Part shown: piece after piece, positions 36,692-45,756 of the stretch
How positions within the stretch are numbered: position 1 is the first letter of the stretch
Layout: each line of letters begins with the position of its first letter
NCBI RefSeq assembly: GCF_014836845.1
Contig: NZ_JACSQA010000005.1
Span: 62,001 to 126,000 of the forward strand
DNA from: Ureibacillus galli
GTDB lineage: Bacteria > Bacillota > Bacilli > Bacillales_A > Planococcaceae
Length of the DNA stretch: 64,000 bases
Direction: 5' to 3'
Position numbers and translations under genes: made by a program
The notes under the pieces: model-generated
Database searches by the model: none
The model's input: only the letters and a program-made list of their open reading frames with translations
Told to the model about the DNA's origin: nothing

Positions 36692-37660
36692 GTGAAGGTG
36701 GAAACGTACGAGACAATCAAAAAATGGAAAGATGCCAATATTGCTTCCTACCTATCCAATAATATTTCGCTCAACGAATTTCATGATCAAGTAATGTTAA
36801 AAGTGTTGACTGTTGCAATCGCCAACATAAATTGTCCAAAACCACCATGTGATTTTACTTGGTTTATTACAGGAAGTGGAGGACGTTTTGAACAAGGTTT
36901 CATAAGTGATCAGGATCACGGTATTGTTTATGAAATTTCAAATGAAGAAAATGATCATTATTTCAAACGGTTGGGGGAAGAGTTGGCTTTCGGTATGGAT
37001 TGTGTTGGCTATCCATATTGTAACGGGAATATTATGAGCTCTAATCCAATTTGGTGTAAGTCACTGGAACAATGGAACACTCAAATTGTTCTATGGATGG
37101 AAAAGGAAAGTTGGGAATCCATTCGTTATTTACAAATTTTTTATGATGCTAGAGTTCTATTTGGAAATACAAATTATATTCAACAGTTAAAGTCCATTAT
37201 AATAGAATATCAACTCGAACATCCGTCTCTATTAAGTAGATTTGTAGCCAACGTTAAACATATAAAGCCTATTATAGGTCCAGTAGGGCAAATTTTAGTT
37301 GAGCAACACGGGGTTTACCAAGGGTGTATTAATTTAAAGTACGCTGCTTTTTTACCATACGTAAATTCCATACGACTTTTATCTATAAAGGAAGGAATTT
37401 ATGAAACTTCGACGTTAGAACGAATAAAACAGCTTAGGTTAATAGAAAGATACAAAGATTTACTTCGATATAGTTATGAAAATTTCTCAACGCTGATCAC
37501 TTATCGTATGTCTTTGTTGGATTCGATAACTTACGATGATACGCATTACTTAAATATAAAAAAGTTAAGTAAAGAACAACGGAAACAGTTGAAACGTATT
37601 TTAAAAGATGGCAAAAAGCTCCATGATTCGGTAGTGGAGTTAACGTTTTTGAAAAGTTAA
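36692..37660 (+). CDS. DUF294 nucleotidyltransferase-like protein (GlnD-type domain)
   Basis: 322 residues. The DUF294 nucleotidyltransferase core FITGSGGRFEQGFISDQDHG (residues ~51-70) contains the GS...SDxD metal-binding motif shared with GlnD uridylyltransferase, followed by the helical substrate-binding domain. CBS and cyclic-nucleotide domains often fused to DUF294 are absent. GTG at 36692 or 36698 are both plausible starts after AAGGGAAG. Function unknown. The place between amt and a DnaQ-type nuclease suggests a link with nitrogen or nucleotide signalling, but this is only inferred. Confidence 0.82.
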   Translation: MKVETYETIKKWKDANIASYLSNNISLNEFHDQVMLKVLTVAIANINCPKPPCDFTWFITGSGGRFEQGFISDQDHGIVYEISNEENDHYFKRLGEELAFGMDCVGYPYCNGNIMSSNPIWCKSLEQWNTQIVLWMEKESWESIRYLQIFYDARVLFGNTNYIQQLKSIIIEYQLEHPSLLSRFVANVKHIKPIIGPVGQILVEQHGVYQGCINLKYAAFLPYVNSIRLLSIKEGIYETSTLERIKQLRLIERYKDLLRYSYENFSTLITYRMSLLDSITYDDTHYLNIKKLSKEQRKQLKRILKDGKKLHDSVVELTFLKS

Positions 37661-37692
37661 AAGCTTAAATTTCGTAATAGAGGGTGTTTCCA

Positions 37693-38418
37693 ATGGCGTT
37701 TGAACCATTTATGCAATTATTGAGGGGAATTCAAGGAAGACGTGCCCACGGTGGAATTGGTGCCATTCAAAATTCACAACAAATGGCCTATTTAAGACAT
37801 CTACAAAAAGAGATGAACAAAGAAAATGCTATGAACGTACCCTTGCAACAATTACCTGTCGTCGTATTTGACATGGAGACTACTGGTTTCTCTCCGGAAA
37901 AAGGAGATGGTATTTTATCAATTGGTGCAATAAAAATGCAGGGTACTAATTTAATAGAAGGTCAAGAATTTTATTCCCTTATACATTTTGATCGAAAGAT
38001 TCCAGAAGAGATTATACAATTAACAGGCATAACAAATGAAGAAGTAATTGAGGCGCCACCATTAGCTGATGTATTAATTCAGTTTTTTCAATTCGTAGAA
38101 GATGCAACACTAGTTGCACATCATGCGAACCATGAAAGAAGTTTTATGCAACTCGCAAGTTCCAAGTTATTTAAAACCCCTTTTAAACACCGGGTCGTAG
38201 ATACATCCTTCCTTTATAAAATAATCGAACCACATTTACATCATGTCTCTCTAGAACAACTGTGTATTCATAATGAAATTCCTATTACAAATCGCCATAA
38301 CGCATTAGGCGATGCGAAAATGACGGCGAAACTGTGGAGTGTTTATGTTGAAAAGGTAATGCAAATCGGATGTGAAACATTAAATGACGTTTATAACCAT
38401 TTTGCAAAAATGCGATAA
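37693..38418 (+). CDS. DnaQ-like 3'-5' exonuclease
   Basis: 241 residues with the DEDDh exonuclease core: Exo I VVFDMETTGFSPEKGDGILSI (Asp, Glu), Exo II HHANHERSFMQ and Exo III RHNALGDAKMTA (His, Asp). A 55-residue extension precedes the nuclease domain. It follows the DUF294 gene by about 32 bases with the start at ATG 37693 behind AGAGGGTG. DUF294-exonuclease pairs recur in several phyla, so a functional partnership is likely. Confidence 0.88.
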   Translation: MAFEPFMQLLRGIQGRRAHGGIGAIQNSQQMAYLRHLQKEMNKENAMNVPLQQLPVVVFDMETTGFSPEKGDGILSIGAIKMQGTNLIEGQEFYSLIHFDRKIPEEIIQLTGITNEEVIEAPPLADVLIQFFQFVEDATLVAHHANHERSFMQLASSKLFKTPFKHRVVDTSFLYKIIEPHLHHVSLEQLCIHNEIPITNRHNALGDAKMTAKLWSVYVEKVMQIGCETLNDVYNHFAKMR

Positions 38419-38422
38419 ATGG

Positions 38423-38455
38423 AAAGCTCTAAATGTGAAATTAGAGCTTTTTTTA
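38423..38455 (+). terminator. Terminator after exonuclease gene
   Basis: AAAGCTCTAA (38423-38432) and TTAGAGCTTT (38441-38450), perfect stem, then T-run. Confidence 0.9.
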
Positions 38456-38542
38456 TTTTTACAAATCTTATAGTATCTTAACTTTACAAATAAACATTGA
38501 GAGACTAATTTAAAAGAATGGATATAAGGAGAGGGATGGTAA

Positions 38543-38647
38543 ATGTATTATGTTTTCTCTCTTTTTATATTTTATTGGAACTTTCATAAAGCTTCTTTAA
38601 AACGGGGTGGGTATTTAAATTTGCCTGTTTTTGGAGAGAGGAAATAA
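38543..38647 (+). CDS. Possible 34-residue membrane peptide
   Basis: ATG 38543 lies 11 bases after AAGGAGAG and opens a frame of 34 codons: a hydrophobic aromatic N-half (MYYVFSLFIFYWNF) and a basic C-half (HKASLKRGGYLNL). Such a shape is common in small toxins or regulators but also arises by chance in AT-rich DNA. Position: 216 bases upstream of the ribA-type gene. Confidence 0.3.
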   Translation: MYYVFSLFIFYWNFHKASLKRGGYLNLPVFGERK

Positions 38648-38863
38648 TTCCAATCTAATAGGTAGATGTTTGTGTGCATGCACCTCTTTTGATTTCGTAA
38701 ATTACATAAGCTATAGTTAAGTTGTAATAATTGAAAGTTGATTAAATCACTAGGAATTTCAATTGACTTGTTATGCTTATTATTGTAAACTAAGTTACGA
38801 AAAGTAAGTGTAATAACAAATGCAAGTTGGACTAAAGATTAAATAGAGATAGGTGAGATGAGT
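38648..38863. other. Upstream region of the ribA-like operon
   Basis: No FMN riboswitch signature was found, unlike the usual riboflavin operon. TTGACTTGTTATGCTTATTATTGTAAAC (from 38763) may supply a promoter. Confidence 0.35.
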
Positions 38864-39607
38864 ATGGAAAATCTTTCAAATACAAAAGAGATACTTATAA
38901 ATAGAATGAATTTAGTACCGTTTAATGATCAAGAAAATTTATGTATAGTAGGTCCCGTTCAATTGCCAATTAAACAAGGTGAGTTTGAGACTACATTTCA
39001 ATGGTACACATGGTTAACTGTAAATAAAGAGTTCGAAACGAAAGAAAAAGTATTAGAATATATAGTCAATGCGGATTTGGCTTCAAAACAACAATCCTCC
39101 GTATTACTTTATGGTGACTTTTCTAGTGGTGATGACGCGATTATTCGTATGCATAGTATTTGTCATACAGGCGATATTTTTGGTAGCCAACGTTGTGATT
39201 GTGGATACCAGCTTCATGAATCGATGAAAATGGTTGAAGAACATGGTTGTGGCGCTATTTTCTATTTAGCGAATCATGAAGGTCGTGGGATTGGTTTATT
39301 CTCCAAATCATTAGCCTATATACTACAAGAGGAAGGTTACGATACAGTTGAGGCTAACCATGCGTTAGGTTTTGAAGACGATTCCCGTAGTTATGAGGAA
39401 GCAATTCGAGTTTTGGAAACTTTAAGAGAAAAACCAGTCACGTTAATTACGAACAATCCAAAAAAACTTGCAGCTCTGCAATCCCATGGCCTCCTTGCCC
39501 ATAAACATATTCCGTTATGGGGCGGTTTGACGGAAACAAATCGTCACTATTTAGAAACGAAAGTTAAAAAATCTGGTCACATTGCAGAAACGCAATTAAC
39601 GGTTTAA
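38864..39607 (+). CDS. ribA: GTP cyclohydrolase II (stand-alone RibA)
   Basis: 247 residues. Zinc ligands in SICHTGDIFGSQRCDCGYQL (three Cys), the substrate loop NHEGRGIGLFSKSLAY (usual form RQEGRGIGL), DTVEANHALGF and TNNPKKLAAL. It opens the GTP ring to give 2,5-diamino-6-ribosylamino-pyrimidinone phosphate. The DHBP synthase (RibB) domain normally fused in Bacillus RibBA is absent; an unrelated 60-residue N-terminus is present instead. ATG 38864 is 7 bases after AGGTGA. First gene of a four-gene operon. Confidence 0.9.
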   Translation: MENLSNTKEILINRMNLVPFNDQENLCIVGPVQLPIKQGEFETTFQWYTWLTVNKEFETKEKVLEYIVNADLASKQQSSVLLYGDFSSGDDAIIRMHSICHTGDIFGSQRCDCGYQLHESMKMVEEHGCGAIFYLANHEGRGIGLFSKSLAYILQEEGYDTVEANHALGFEDDSRSYEEAIRVLETLREKPVTLITNNPKKLAALQSHGLLAHKHIPLWGGLTETNRHYLETKVKKSGHIAETQLTV

Positions 39608-39621
39608 GGAGTATGTCCTAT

Positions 39622-40731
39622 ATGAAAACAGATCGTGATTATATGCAATTAGCTTTAGATTTAGCTGCTTCAGCAAAAGGGAACACAAATCCTAACCCTG
39701 TTGTTGGAGCGGTTCTTGTAAAAGATGGTGTCATTGTAGGGACAGGTCTTCATCGAAAAGCAGGTGAGCCCCACGCAGAAGTTCATGCCTTTCAAATGGC
39801 TGGTGATCATGCAAAAGGCGCTACATTATACGTTACGTTAGAACCTTGTTCCCATTACGGAAAAACACCGCCATGTGCAAAATTAGTAAAAGAATCGGAA
39901 GTAAGTCGTGTGGTTGTTGCGACAATGGATCCTAATCCAGCTGTTGCTGGACGTGGTATCAACATGCTAAAAGAAGCGGGCATAGAAGTGGAAGTAGGTT
40001 TACTGGAACAAGAAGCAAGAAAGTTAAACGAACGTTTCATTCATAATATGTTAACAAGTAAACCATTTGTTATTTCCAAATTTGCGATGACTTTAGATGG
40101 AAAGATTGCCACATATAATGGCCAATCAAAATGGATTACGAGCGAGGAAGCGCGACTTCAAGTTCATGAATTACGTCATGAGGTAGATGCGATTTTAGTA
40201 GGGATTGGCACAGTATTAGCTGATAATCCATCATTAACAACTAGACTTCCTCATCGCGATGGGAAGAATCCGATTCGAATTATTTTAGATAGTGAACTGA
40301 AAACACCTTTAGATGCAAATGTAATGGATACATCAGAAGCATCCACTATTATTGTTTGTAACCCTCATGTAGATGTAACGAAAATGAGTCAATATGAGGA
40401 AAAAGGCGCGACAATTCTTCCAATTGAAAAGGATGCTAGCGGACTAAAAATAGAAGACATGCTCGATGAACTATACAAACTTGGTATTACAGATGTTTTA
40501 GTTGAAGGTGGAGCTGAAGTGAATGCATCTTTCCTAAGAGCAGGTTTCATTAATAAATTCATCGTGTATATTGCTCCGAAACTACTTGGTGGGAGAAATT
40601 CAAAAACACCATTTACCGGTTTCGATGTGGAAACGATGGAGCAAGCTTTACAACTTGAAATCGATTCATTTGAAAAGGTTGGACCGGATTTATGTATAAC
40701 CGCATATCCTAAAATCGGAGAATCGAAATGA
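39622..40731 (+). CDS. ribD: Bifunctional pyrimidine deaminase/reductase RibD
   Basis: 369 residues. The deaminase half has the zinc motifs PHAEVHAF and TLEPCSHYGKTPPCAK; the reductase half has KFAMTLDGKIATYNGQSKWIT and LVGIGTVLADNPSLTTR, with LVEGGAEVNASFL. It carries out the second and third riboflavin-pathway steps. ATG 39622 is 9 bases after AAGGAGT. It overlaps the next gene by 4 bases (ATGA). No ribE or ribH is adjacent, so this copy may be specialised. Confidence 0.93.
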   Translation: MKTDRDYMQLALDLAASAKGNTNPNPVVGAVLVKDGVIVGTGLHRKAGEPHAEVHAFQMAGDHAKGATLYVTLEPCSHYGKTPPCAKLVKESEVSRVVVATMDPNPAVAGRGINMLKEAGIEVEVGLLEQEARKLNERFIHNMLTSKPFVISKFAMTLDGKIATYNGQSKWITSEEARLQVHELRHEVDAILVGIGTVLADNPSLTTRLPHRDGKNPIRIILDSELKTPLDANVMDTSEASTIIVCNPHVDVTKMSQYEEKGATILPIEKDASGLKIEDMLDELYKLGITDVLVEGGAEVNASFLRAGFINKFIVYIAPKLLGGRNSKTPFTGFDVETMEQALQLEIDSFEKVGPDLCITAYPKIGESK

Positions 40732-41810
40732 ATTTAAAAACGGATGTATGTATTGTTGGCGCTGGACCTGGTGGAGCTTTACTTGCGTATTTATTAGCCA
40801 AACAAAATATATCTGTCATTCTTCTCGAACGTTTTAAAGAAGTTGCAAAGGAATTTCGTGGAGAACATTTAAATGAAGAAGGCGAAGAAATATTAAAAAA
40901 GTACGGTTTATTAGAGAAAGTAGAAAAACTTGGGATGCTCCGTATGGAAAGATTAGAATATTGGGAAAATGGAAAACTGTTTAAAACGGTATTGCCTGAT
41001 CCAGCTATCGGACATTTAGGAATCCATGTTCCTCAATCCCATCTTCTTACGGTGCTCATTAATGAAGCAAAAACATTTAATGAATTTTCATTGATGACTA
41101 GTACAACTGTAATTGACTTAATAAAAGACAATGAAGGTTCCGTTAAAGGGGTAAAAGCAAACCAAAATGGCAATGAGATATTCATCGAAAGTAACCTAGT
41201 CATTGGGGCTGATGGTCGTTATTCAATCGTTCGTAAAAAGGCGGGCATTGATGTTACCGTTCGAAAACATGGCTATGATTTACTATGGGCAAAAATTCCA
41301 GCACCTATCCATTGGGAACCGACGATTAAAATGGCTTTAATCGATGGAATGCAGCTTTCTTTGTTTACCCAAACAAATAGATTTATCCAAATCGGATGGA
41401 ATATCCCAGAAGGATCATTTCCTTCGTTAATAAAACAACCTTTTATGCCATTTATTGAAAAATTAATTAAGGCGTTCCCTGAATTAGAGTCAACAGTACG
41501 CAGTCATATTCAGTCGTGGCGTGATTTTGTATTACTGGATGTGCATAGTAATTATGCAGAACAGTGGGGGAAAAAGGGTGTTGCGTTAATTGGAGATGCG
41601 GTTCATACGATGACACCGACAGGGGCTTTTGGGTTAAATAGTGCGATGAAAGATGCGGACACGTTAGCATCAGTAATAACAGAAGAAAAAGTATCTGAAC
41701 TAGAGTTAATACAATGTTCAAAACAAAGGAAAAAAGAAGTAGCAAGACTGCAAGCAATTCAAATTGAAAAAGAACAAACATTTGCGACACAATTTGTCAT
41801 TTATTCATAA
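40728..41810 (+). CDS. FAD-dependent monooxygenase (PHBH/UbiH fold)
   Basis: 360 residues. FAD-binding loop CIVGAGPGGALLAYLLAKQ, the Arg-rich RGEHLNEEG, the DG motif VIGADGRYSIVRKKAGI and the GD motif ALIGDAVHTMTPTGAFGLNSAMKDA. These identify a class A flavin monooxygenase. Translationally coupled to ribD by an ATGA overlap, so it likely acts on a pathway intermediate or product. The actual substrate is unknown. Confidence 0.88.
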   Translation: MNLKTDVCIVGAGPGGALLAYLLAKQNISVILLERFKEVAKEFRGEHLNEEGEEILKKYGLLEKVEKLGMLRMERLEYWENGKLFKTVLPDPAIGHLGIHVPQSHLLTVLINEAKTFNEFSLMTSTTVIDLIKDNEGSVKGVKANQNGNEIFIESNLVIGADGRYSIVRKKAGIDVTVRKHGYDLLWAKIPAPIHWEPTIKMALIDGMQLSLFTQTNRFIQIGWNIPEGSFPSLIKQPFMPFIEKLIKAFPELESTVRSHIQSWRDFVLLDVHSNYAEQWGKKGVALIGDAVHTMTPTGAFGLNSAMKDADTLASVITEEKVSELELIQCSKQRKKEVARLQAIQIEKEQTFATQFVIYS

Positions 41811-41827
41811 AGAAAGTAGGAGCTTTT

Positions 41828-42379
41828 GTGAGATATGGTTTTGATATAGATGATACACTTATAAATTTACGGGAACATGCCTTTCATATTTACAATAGAA
41901 AGTTAAATGTAAATGTTGGATTGGAAGTGTTCCGTGAATTAAAAACTGTAGAAATACATGAAGCGTTTGGTTTGGATAAAGAAAGTGGTAGTCAAATGTG
42001 GGGGAGTCTTTTAGAAGAAATTTATTTTACCGATTGTCCTGCTTTTGAAGGTGCCATTGAATTATTAAATAAACTTGAACAAGAGGGACATGAAATATTT
42101 TATATTACTTCCCGTCCGAAAGAGTTTTGTTCTAGAACTAGACAGTGGGTAAAGGAAAAAGGATTCCCTGTCCATGATGAAAAATTTTTCTGCGGTATGC
42201 AAGATCAAGAGAAAATTGACATTATAAAAAAATTAAACTTGGATTATTATTTTGATGATAAGCCAGCAGTTCTTGATACGTTAAAGGATATTTCCACTAA
42301 AGTATTCGTAAAGGATCAATCTTACAATCAACATGTCCGTATTCCAAGAGTAGTAGAATGGAAAGAATTTTCTTATTAA
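41828..42379 (+). CDS. HAD-superfamily phosphatase (5'-nucleotidase-like)
   Basis: 183 residues with HAD motif I GFDIDDTLIN (catalytic Asp pair DxD), motif II YITSRPKEF (Ser), and motif IV YYFDDKPAV. Close to the NT5C/YorS-type small nucleotidases. GTG start behind AGTAGGAG, 17 bases after the monooxygenase. As the last gene of the RibA-RibD operon it could dephosphorylate the RibD product, the step otherwise served by HAD enzymes in riboflavin synthesis. Confidence 0.82.
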   Translation: MRYGFDIDDTLINLREHAFHIYNRKLNVNVGLEVFRELKTVEIHEAFGLDKESGSQMWGSLLEEIYFTDCPAFEGAIELLNKLEQEGHEIFYITSRPKEFCSRTRQWVKEKGFPVHDEKFFCGMQDQEKIDIIKKLNLDYYFDDKPAVLDTLKDISTKVFVKDQSYNQHVRIPRVVEWKEFSY

Positions 42380-42390
42380 GTAAATAAAAA

Positions 42391-42422
42391 GACGAGCTAT
42401 TCTTCATATAGAATAGCTCGTT
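42391..42422 (+). terminator. Terminator after the ribA-ribD-monooxygenase-HAD operon
   Basis: ACGAGCTATTCT and AGAATAGCTCGT pair in 42392-42422 with a short loop. It also ends the convergent bioY. Confidence 0.88.
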
Positions 42423-42449
42423 TAAATTAAAAGAAGCGATAAAATAAAA

Positions 42450-42998
42450 TTATGAAAGTTGTGGTAGTAGGTGGGCACTTTCTAAACGTTTACGAACAAG
42501 TACCCCAAGCCAAGCTGCAAGGACTGCTTTTATAATGCCTACAACGATAAATGGAGCTGCTCCTCCCATAAATGCGGCAGTCCAAGATAAATCCCCGACA
42601 AATTTTAACCAAGTTGTACCGAAAGCTAACGTTATAACCATTCCAATAATATTGGCGATAATTGCGTGAACATAAGTAATTCCGAATTTGTCCATATAAA
42701 TTCCCATTATGTAGGCTTGAACTAGGAAACCGATAATATAGCCTCCTGTAGGACCTACTAGAACTGCAAATCCCCCCGAAAAACCTGAAAATACAGGTAA
42801 GCCAATGGCACCTAATAAAATATATAATAATACTGATAGAGTCCCATATTTAGTACCTAAAATGGTCACAATCAGTCCGACAGCAAGGGTTTGTCCTGTA
42901 ATCGGAATAAGTGGCAATGGAATGGTGATTTGAGCTAGTACAGCAATGATGGCTGCACCAAATGCAGTGACAACATATGAATATGTTTTTGATTTCAA
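42450..42998 (-). CDS. bioY: Biotin transporter substrate-binding subunit BioY
   Basis: 182 residues, six membrane helices. ECF S-component features: ALLAQITIPLPLIPITGQTLAVGL near the N-terminus, the conserved GLPVFSGFSGGFAVLVGPTGGYIIGF and a basic C-terminus. It captures biotin for an ECF transporter whose ATPases are elsewhere. A BirA-type operator lies upstream. Biotin is needed by the propionyl-CoA carboxylase encoded at 5791. Confidence 0.95.
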   Translation of the reverse strand: MKSKTYSYVVTAFGAAIIAVLAQITIPLPLIPITGQTLAVGLIVTILGTKYGTLSVLLYILLGAIGLPVFSGFSGGFAVLVGPTGGYIIGFLVQAYIMGIYMDKFGITYVHAIIANIIGMVITLAFGTTWLKFVGDLSWTAAFMGGAAPFIVVGIIKAVLAAWLGVLVRKRLESAHLLPQLS

Positions 42999-43011
42999 AT
43001 TAATACCCCCT

Positions 43012-43046
43012 TTGTGTTAACTTATTAATTATTTAAGTTTACACAA
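43012..43046 (-). promoter_or_regulatory. Candidate BirA operator upstream of bioY
   Basis: 13-base arms TTGTGTTAACTTA (43012-43024) and TAAGTTTACACAA (43034-43046), one mismatch, spaced by 9. This matches the length and TTGTTAAC/GTTAACAA style of Firmicute BirA sites, just before the bioY start. Confidence 0.7.
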
Positions 43047-43398
43047 AAAGGTTATTATACTAATAGATAAATGTCAACATAGTTCTTTTAAAATACTGAA
43101 AATAATTAACTTTAAGTATATGTAGACTTTCGTATGAGTTGAGAATATCACAATTCAGACTTATGTATGAGGAAATGACTATTACTTTTATGGTATATTA
43201 TAAACAGTGTGATTAATTATCATTTTTTGCTTTTGCATACTTTATAAAACTCTTTTTAGCGGTTTTGTATGTTGTATTCCGCTTTTTTCTTTTGTTTTAA
43301 AAAGGATGAAAGTATAAAATGTTAAATGATTACTTAAATGATTAAGATATATATACTATCAATATATCTTGCAAATATACATGATAGGTGGAAAAAAG
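43047..43398. other. Upstream region of trhO
   Basis: AT-rich. A weak AGCGG/CCGCT hairpin sits near 43259-43284. No reading frame or known RNA was recognised. Confidence 0.35.
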
Positions 43399-44352
43399 AT
43401 GGAATATAGAGTATTACTTTACTATTATTACACAACGATTGAAGATCCAGCTGCATTTGCCGCAGAGCATTTAGCCGCTTGTAAAGAATTAAATTTAAAA
43501 GGTCGTATTTTAGTAGCAAATGAAGGAATAAACGGTACTGTTTCAGGTACTATTGAAGATACAAATGCATATATGGAAATGATGCAAAACTCTCCTTTAT
43601 TTAAAGATATCGTCTTTAAAATTGATGAAGCAGAAGGACATGTATTTAAAAAAATGCATGTGCGTCCGCGTCCTGAGCTTGTTAATTTAAGTTTAGAAGA
43701 TGATGTGAATCCAAAAGAAATCACTGGTCGTTACCTTTCTCCAGCTGAATTTATGGAAGAAATGCAACGGGAAGATACGATTGTTTTAGATGTACGTAAC
43801 ACTTATGAATACGATGTCGGTCATTTCCGTGGGGCGATTCGTCCCGAAGTAGAAACGTTCCGTGATACGCCAGCATGGGTACGCGCAAACAAGGAATTAT
43901 TCGAAGGAAAACGGGTATTAACTTATTGTACAGGCGGTATCCGTTGTGAAAAATTCTCCGGTTGGTTAAAACGTGAAGGTATTGGAGAAGATGTTGGTCA
44001 ATTACATGGTGGGGTTGCAACGTATAGTAAAGATCCTGTTGCAAAAGGCCAATTATGGGACGGTCAAATGTACGTTTTCGATGAACGTTTAACGGTTCCG
44101 ATTAACCAAGTAGAACATAACATTGTTGGTAAGGACCATTTTGATGGAACACCATGTGAACGTTACATTAACTGTTCGAATCCAGAATGCAATAAACAAA
44201 TTTTAAGTTCTGAAGAAAATGAATTAAAACATTTAGGTGGTTGTACACTAGAATGTTCGAAACATGAACGTAATCGTTTTATTGAAAAAAATGGGTTGTC
44301 TGAAGAATTCGTTCAACAACAATTAAAATGGCTTGAAGAAATGTATGCATAA
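43399..44352 (+). CDS. trhO: tRNA uridine(34) hydroxylase TrhO (rhodanese family)
   Basis: 317 residues. N-terminal YceA domain ([16 protein letters not shown]), central rhodanese domain with the active Cys loop [15 protein letters not shown], and a Cys-rich C-terminus ([27 protein letters not shown]). It hydroxylates U34 of several tRNAs to ho5U. ATG 43399 lies 7 bases after ATAGGTGG; the longer frame from 43369 lacks a ribosome site. Monocistronic. Confidence 0.95.
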   Translation: MEYRVLLYYYYTTIEDPAAFAAEHLAACKELNLKGRILVANEGINGTVSGTIEDTNAYMEMMQNSPLFKDIVFKIDEAEGHVFKKMHVRPRPELVNLSLEDDVNPKEITGRYLSPAEFMEEMQREDTIVLDVRNTYEYDVGHFRGAIRPEVETFRDTPAWVRANKELFEGKRVLTYCTGGIRCEKFSGWLKREGIGEDVGQLHGGVATYSKDPVAKGQLWDGQMYVFDERLTVPINQVEHNIVGKDHFDGTPCERYINCSNPECNKQILSSEENELKHLGGCTLECSKHERNRFIEKNGLSEEFVQQQLKWLEEMYA

Positions 44353-44469
44353 TGTATTGGGAGAAGGAATCAATTGATCCTTCTCCTTTTTTATTGCACT
44401 AAATAGGATAGAACAATTAGAATGTGATAATATTTTAATGAATTGATTTTGGGAAAGGGTGGTGAGAGT

Positions 44470-45720
44470 ATGACGAAGGGTAGAATTATTTTACATGTTG
44501 ATATGAACAGTTTTTATGCATCGGTGGAACAGTCCCATCGTCCTGAATTGAAGGGGAAAGCGATTGCTATAGCAGGGAATCCAAAAGAACGGCGTGGAAT
44601 TATTGTCACGAGTTCCTATGAAGCCCGTGCAAAAGGCATCTATACAACGATGAATGTTGGGGAAGCCATGAGGAAATGTCCTGAGTTGATACTCTTACCC
44701 CCAGATTTTCCAAAATACCGAAACGCTTCGAAGGCAATGTTTACGATTTTACGAAGTTATACTGATTTAATAGAGCCGGTATCGATTGATGAGGGGTATA
44801 TGGACATCACAGATCTATCTTCCGAACGCCACCCTCTCGAAATAGCGCAAGAAATACAAAAGAGAATTTACAATGAACTGGATTTACCTTGTTCCATTGG
44901 AATTGCCCCAAATAAATTTTTAGCGAAAACGGCATCAGATATGAAAAAACCGATGGGAATTACCATACTTAGAAAAAGGGATGTTCCATCTAAACTATGG
45001 CCTCTTCCTGTCATTGAAATGCATGGTGTGGGAGAAAGTACAGCGAAAAAGCTGGCATCATTGAACATTCAGACGATTGGTGAATTGGCCCATGTTGAAG
45101 AATATACGATCCGACAAGCTCTTGGTAAAAATGGAATACGATTAAGGGCACGTGCAAATGGAGAAGATGTTCGAAAGGTAGATCCAAATTCAATATATGA
45201 GACGAAAAGTGTAGGGAATTCCACAACTTTGCCGATAGATGAGACGGACATTCAAGTTTTGGAGAAAACCTTTGAAAAAATTTGTGAAAAAGTGGCAGAA
45301 CGTTTGGATGCAAAAAAATTATGTGGATCTACGTTAAGTATACAAATAAGAGATGCAGATTGGCACAATCATTCTAAAAGTAAAACATTCCAAAATCCTA
45401 TTTATAATAAAAATGTCATTTATGAAGAAGCAATTAAATTATTTCATCAATCATGGGATGGTGCACCAATTCGACTTCTTGGAGTAACTATTTCCAATGT
45501 GTTTGACCGAAAACAGTCGGTGGAACAGCTGTCTATATTTAATTTTGAACAATACGCAAAACAAGAACCAATCTATGAATTAATTGAAAATATTGAACGG
45601 AAATTCGGCAAGGGAGCCATTCAAAAGGGAATGGAAGTAAATAAACAGAGTTACGCCTCCAAAACGAGTTTTAGTAAAGATTTTTTGGAAGATTTAAAGG
45701 ATATCGACTCCATCGAATAA
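44470..45720 (+). CDS. dinB: DNA polymerase IV (Y family)
   Basis: 416 residues with the palm motifs ILHVDMNSFYASVEQ and EPVSIDEGYMDIT (catalytic Asp/Glu), helix-hairpin-helix MHGVGESTAKKLASLNI and the little-finger domain. The C-terminal stretch QSVEQLSIFNF resembles the clamp-binding motif. Error-prone bypass polymerase, equivalent to B. subtilis YqjH by position. The ATG at 44470 follows GGTGGTGAGAG. Confidence 0.95.
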   Translation: MTKGRIILHVDMNSFYASVEQSHRPELKGKAIAIAGNPKERRGIIVTSSYEARAKGIYTTMNVGEAMRKCPELILLPPDFPKYRNASKAMFTILRSYTDLIEPVSIDEGYMDITDLSSERHPLEIAQEIQKRIYNELDLPCSIGIAPNKFLAKTASDMKKPMGITILRKRDVPSKLWPLPVIEMHGVGESTAKKLASLNIQTIGELAHVEEYTIRQALGKNGIRLRARANGEDVRKVDPNSIYETKSVGNSTTLPIDETDIQVLEKTFEKICEKVAERLDAKKLCGSTLSIQIRDADWHNHSKSKTFQNPIYNKNVIYEEAIKLFHQSWDGAPIRLLGVTISNVFDRKQSVEQLSIFNFEQYAKQEPIYELIENIERKFGKGAIQKGMEVNKQSYASKTSFSKDFLEDLKDIDSIE

Positions 45721-45756
45721 AAATGTTCATATAAATACGAAGAACGGAGGCTAGAG

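Noticed and set aside
38648-38863. FMN riboswitch expected before ribA/ribD genes
   Set aside because: None of the conserved riboflavin-element segments were found in the gap.
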